DNA of 6,797 nucleotides from JBBDSU01 sp040904825 (GTDB lineage: Bacteria; Actinomycetota; Nitriliruptoria; Nitriliruptorales; Nitriliruptoraceae): NCBI GenBank assembly GCA_040904825.1, contig JBBDSU010000040.1, forward strand, positions 1 to 6,797. The letters run 5' to 3'. A program made the position numbers and the translations under genes. This document shows, in pieces, positions 6,401-6,797 of the stretch. Numbering within the stretch: the first letter of the stretch is position 1; each line of letters opens with the position of its first letter. The notes under the pieces are model-generated. The model made no database searches. It worked only from the letters and a program-made list of their open reading frames with translations, and was not told where the DNA came from.

Positions 6401-6797
6401 GTGGCCATCACGAGACGGTCGAGGGTGTCACGCAACTTGGTGGCAAGGTCGGGATCGGCCGGCGGGCCTGCCGCCAACCGCCGTTCCAGCAGCGCCAAGA
6501 TTGCCGTGACATGGTCAGCGCTTTGCTGCTGAGCGCGATAGATCCTAAATAGGGCCTGTTCAAGGGCCGGCGTCCGGTCGAGTTGGACGATGCCATAGTC
6601 GGCGACAGCATCCCGCAGCTTGTCTTGGAATGTTGCGGGCAGGCGTTCGGCGTCGACATCCACAGATCGCAGATAGGCGTGCAGATACTCTCGTGCCGAG
6701 TGCGACTGCTGGTCATCGTCGGCGTCGCCCGCTCGTCGATTGCGTGTGAGCGAGGCAAGGTCGGCGAACATGCGCAGCACATTGAGTTCGCCGTGCA
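3442..6797 (-). CDS. Multidomain acyl-CoA (acetyl-CoA) carboxylase, eukaryote-like; central and carboxyltransferase regions, 5' end outside window
   Basis: The frame is open from the right edge to TGA at 3444-3442, at least 1117 residues. Residues below are counted from the in-frame GTG at 6780, which is unlikely to be the real start. Residues 1-560 resemble the central region of eukaryotic ACC: a helical part, then YLRGIHPLIASRLNLWR, FDLHRLPS, FVLAEVRDLTP, and RRRGTVYPFEIVPLL before the carboxyltransferase. Residues 615-1112 are a full carboxyltransferase: SSGARI (659-664), VLTGKQALDY (731-740), NFGIGGYDRVM (749-759), LANLSGFDGSPES (933-945), SRYHGGAF (974-981) and GSHASVIGG (999-1007). By family knowledge, biotin carboxylase and biotin carrier domains should lie upstream; no biotinylation motif (EAMKM-like) is visible here. 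The enzyme moves CO2 from carboxybiotin to an acyl-CoA, probably making malonyl-CoA for lipid synthesis, in the cytosol. Substrate length is not resolved. It converges on the ABC exporter with a 28-bp gap. Confidence 0.9.
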   Translation of the reverse strand, partial: HGELNVLRMFADLASLTRNRRAGDADDDQQSHSAREYLHAYLRSVDVDAERLPATFQDKLRDAVADYGIVQLDRTPALEQALFRIYRAQQQSADHVTAILALLERRLAAGPPADPDLATKLRDTLDRLVMATQVRHPVVGDLARRVRYRAFDQPRLVAQRNAVYDEVRGHLRALATELSSTDRERHVEAAVAATEPLLGLLVDPVTAETGTGPLLEVLTRRYYRTRNMIEVATVESFGHAGVVAEFADRRGRGRVVSIAGPEGDLASILNAAAALTEDVPDEHAAGGAADLYLTRRDDLGPTDELAARLADTLAAADLPDSLVRVTLTASGPPDEDISQSSVDHLTFRRARGAATFAEVDYLRGIHPLIASRLNLWRFERFDLHRLPSTEGVYIFNATAQEAASDRRMFVLAEVRDLTPVRDAHGKVQALPELERVFAACLDDLRRARATQPLDARPEWNRVILNVWPVVRLPLRDVYGVIRALAPMTEGLGLEQVIVQARMAEGDDPPREVVVRMSRPPGQGLTVKVTEPPNEPMQPFDETTQKILQARRRGTVYPFEIVPLLVRSPDGPELARAEGAFVEHDLDGEILRPVDRPPGRNTAGVVVGTVSTPTARHPEGMRRVAILGDPTKGLGSIAEDECRRIIAAIDLAEREHLPLEWFAVSSGARIAMDSGTENMDWVARVLRRIIEFTQAGGEINVVVTGINVGAQPYWNAEATMLMHTKGILVMTPDSAMVLTGKQALDYSGGVSAEDNFGIGGYDRVMGPNGQAQYWAPDLAGACDVLFAHYAHTYVVPGERFPRRATTSDAADRDVRHSSHSVEGVDFTTVGEIFTEATNPGRKKPFDIRAVLHAVADNDHRPMERWADMADAEMAVVLDAHLGGWPVTLLGFESRPLPRRGLLPADGPEQWSAGTLFPRASKKTARAINAASGNRPLVVLANLSGFDGSPESLRQLQLEYGAEIGRAVVNFDGPIVFCVISRYHGGAFVVFSSALHDDMEVIALEGSHASVIGGPPAAAVVFASEVNRRTDADERVSSLAQAIRVADDTTAARLRTELAEVRSKVRSEMLGQVAAEFDAVHSVERARQMGSVHTIIPPDQLRPYLIEAIDRGIAKTLQR

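Noticed and set aside
6408..6782. Start of the carboxylase gene at GTG 6780
   Set aside because: The frame stays open to the right edge with sensible codons, and the protein lacks the upstream catalytic domains expected, so this GTG is internal.

Overview
The window is chromosomal DNA of high GC content with tightly packed genes. It most likely comes from an actinobacterium (Actinomycetota). The clues are the GC-rich third codon positions with long antisense shadow frames, the actinobacterial-style mannose-6-phosphate isomerase, a DrrA/DrrB-type exporter whose switch residue is Gln as in that family, and a large single-chain acyl-CoA carboxylase of a kind known from some actinomycetes. I cannot name the genus.

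Layout, left to right. A tRNA-Arg (anticodon UCU) on the minus strand is cut by the left edge. A divergent gap of about 150 bp carries its probable promoter. Then come two plus-strand genes, probably one transcription unit: manA (class I mannose-6-phosphate isomerase) and a 640-residue ABC exporter in which the ATPase and the membrane half are fused. Facing them on the minus strand, and running off the right edge, is at least 1117 residues of a multidomain carboxylase: the central region and the whole carboxyltransferase domain. The two units converge on a 28-bp gap with a GC-rich dyad that probably ends transcription from one or both sides.

Roles. ManA links fructose-6-phosphate to mannose-6-phosphate and so to GDP-mannose and mannosylated envelope components. 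The ABC protein probably exports a hydrophobic drug or lipid-like substrate. The carboxylase makes malonyl-CoA or a related acyl-CoA product for lipid synthesis. A shared envelope/lipid theme is possible, but nothing in the sequence shows that the genes act together.

I see no mobile element, CRISPR array, toxin-antitoxin pair or defence system, and no convincing new system. The points most worth a second look are a 40-bp near-identical direct repeat that duplicates the 3' end of manA together with a ribosome-binding site and GTG start, the eukaryote-like organisation of the carboxylase, and a His in its carboxyltransferase motif where yeast has Arg.
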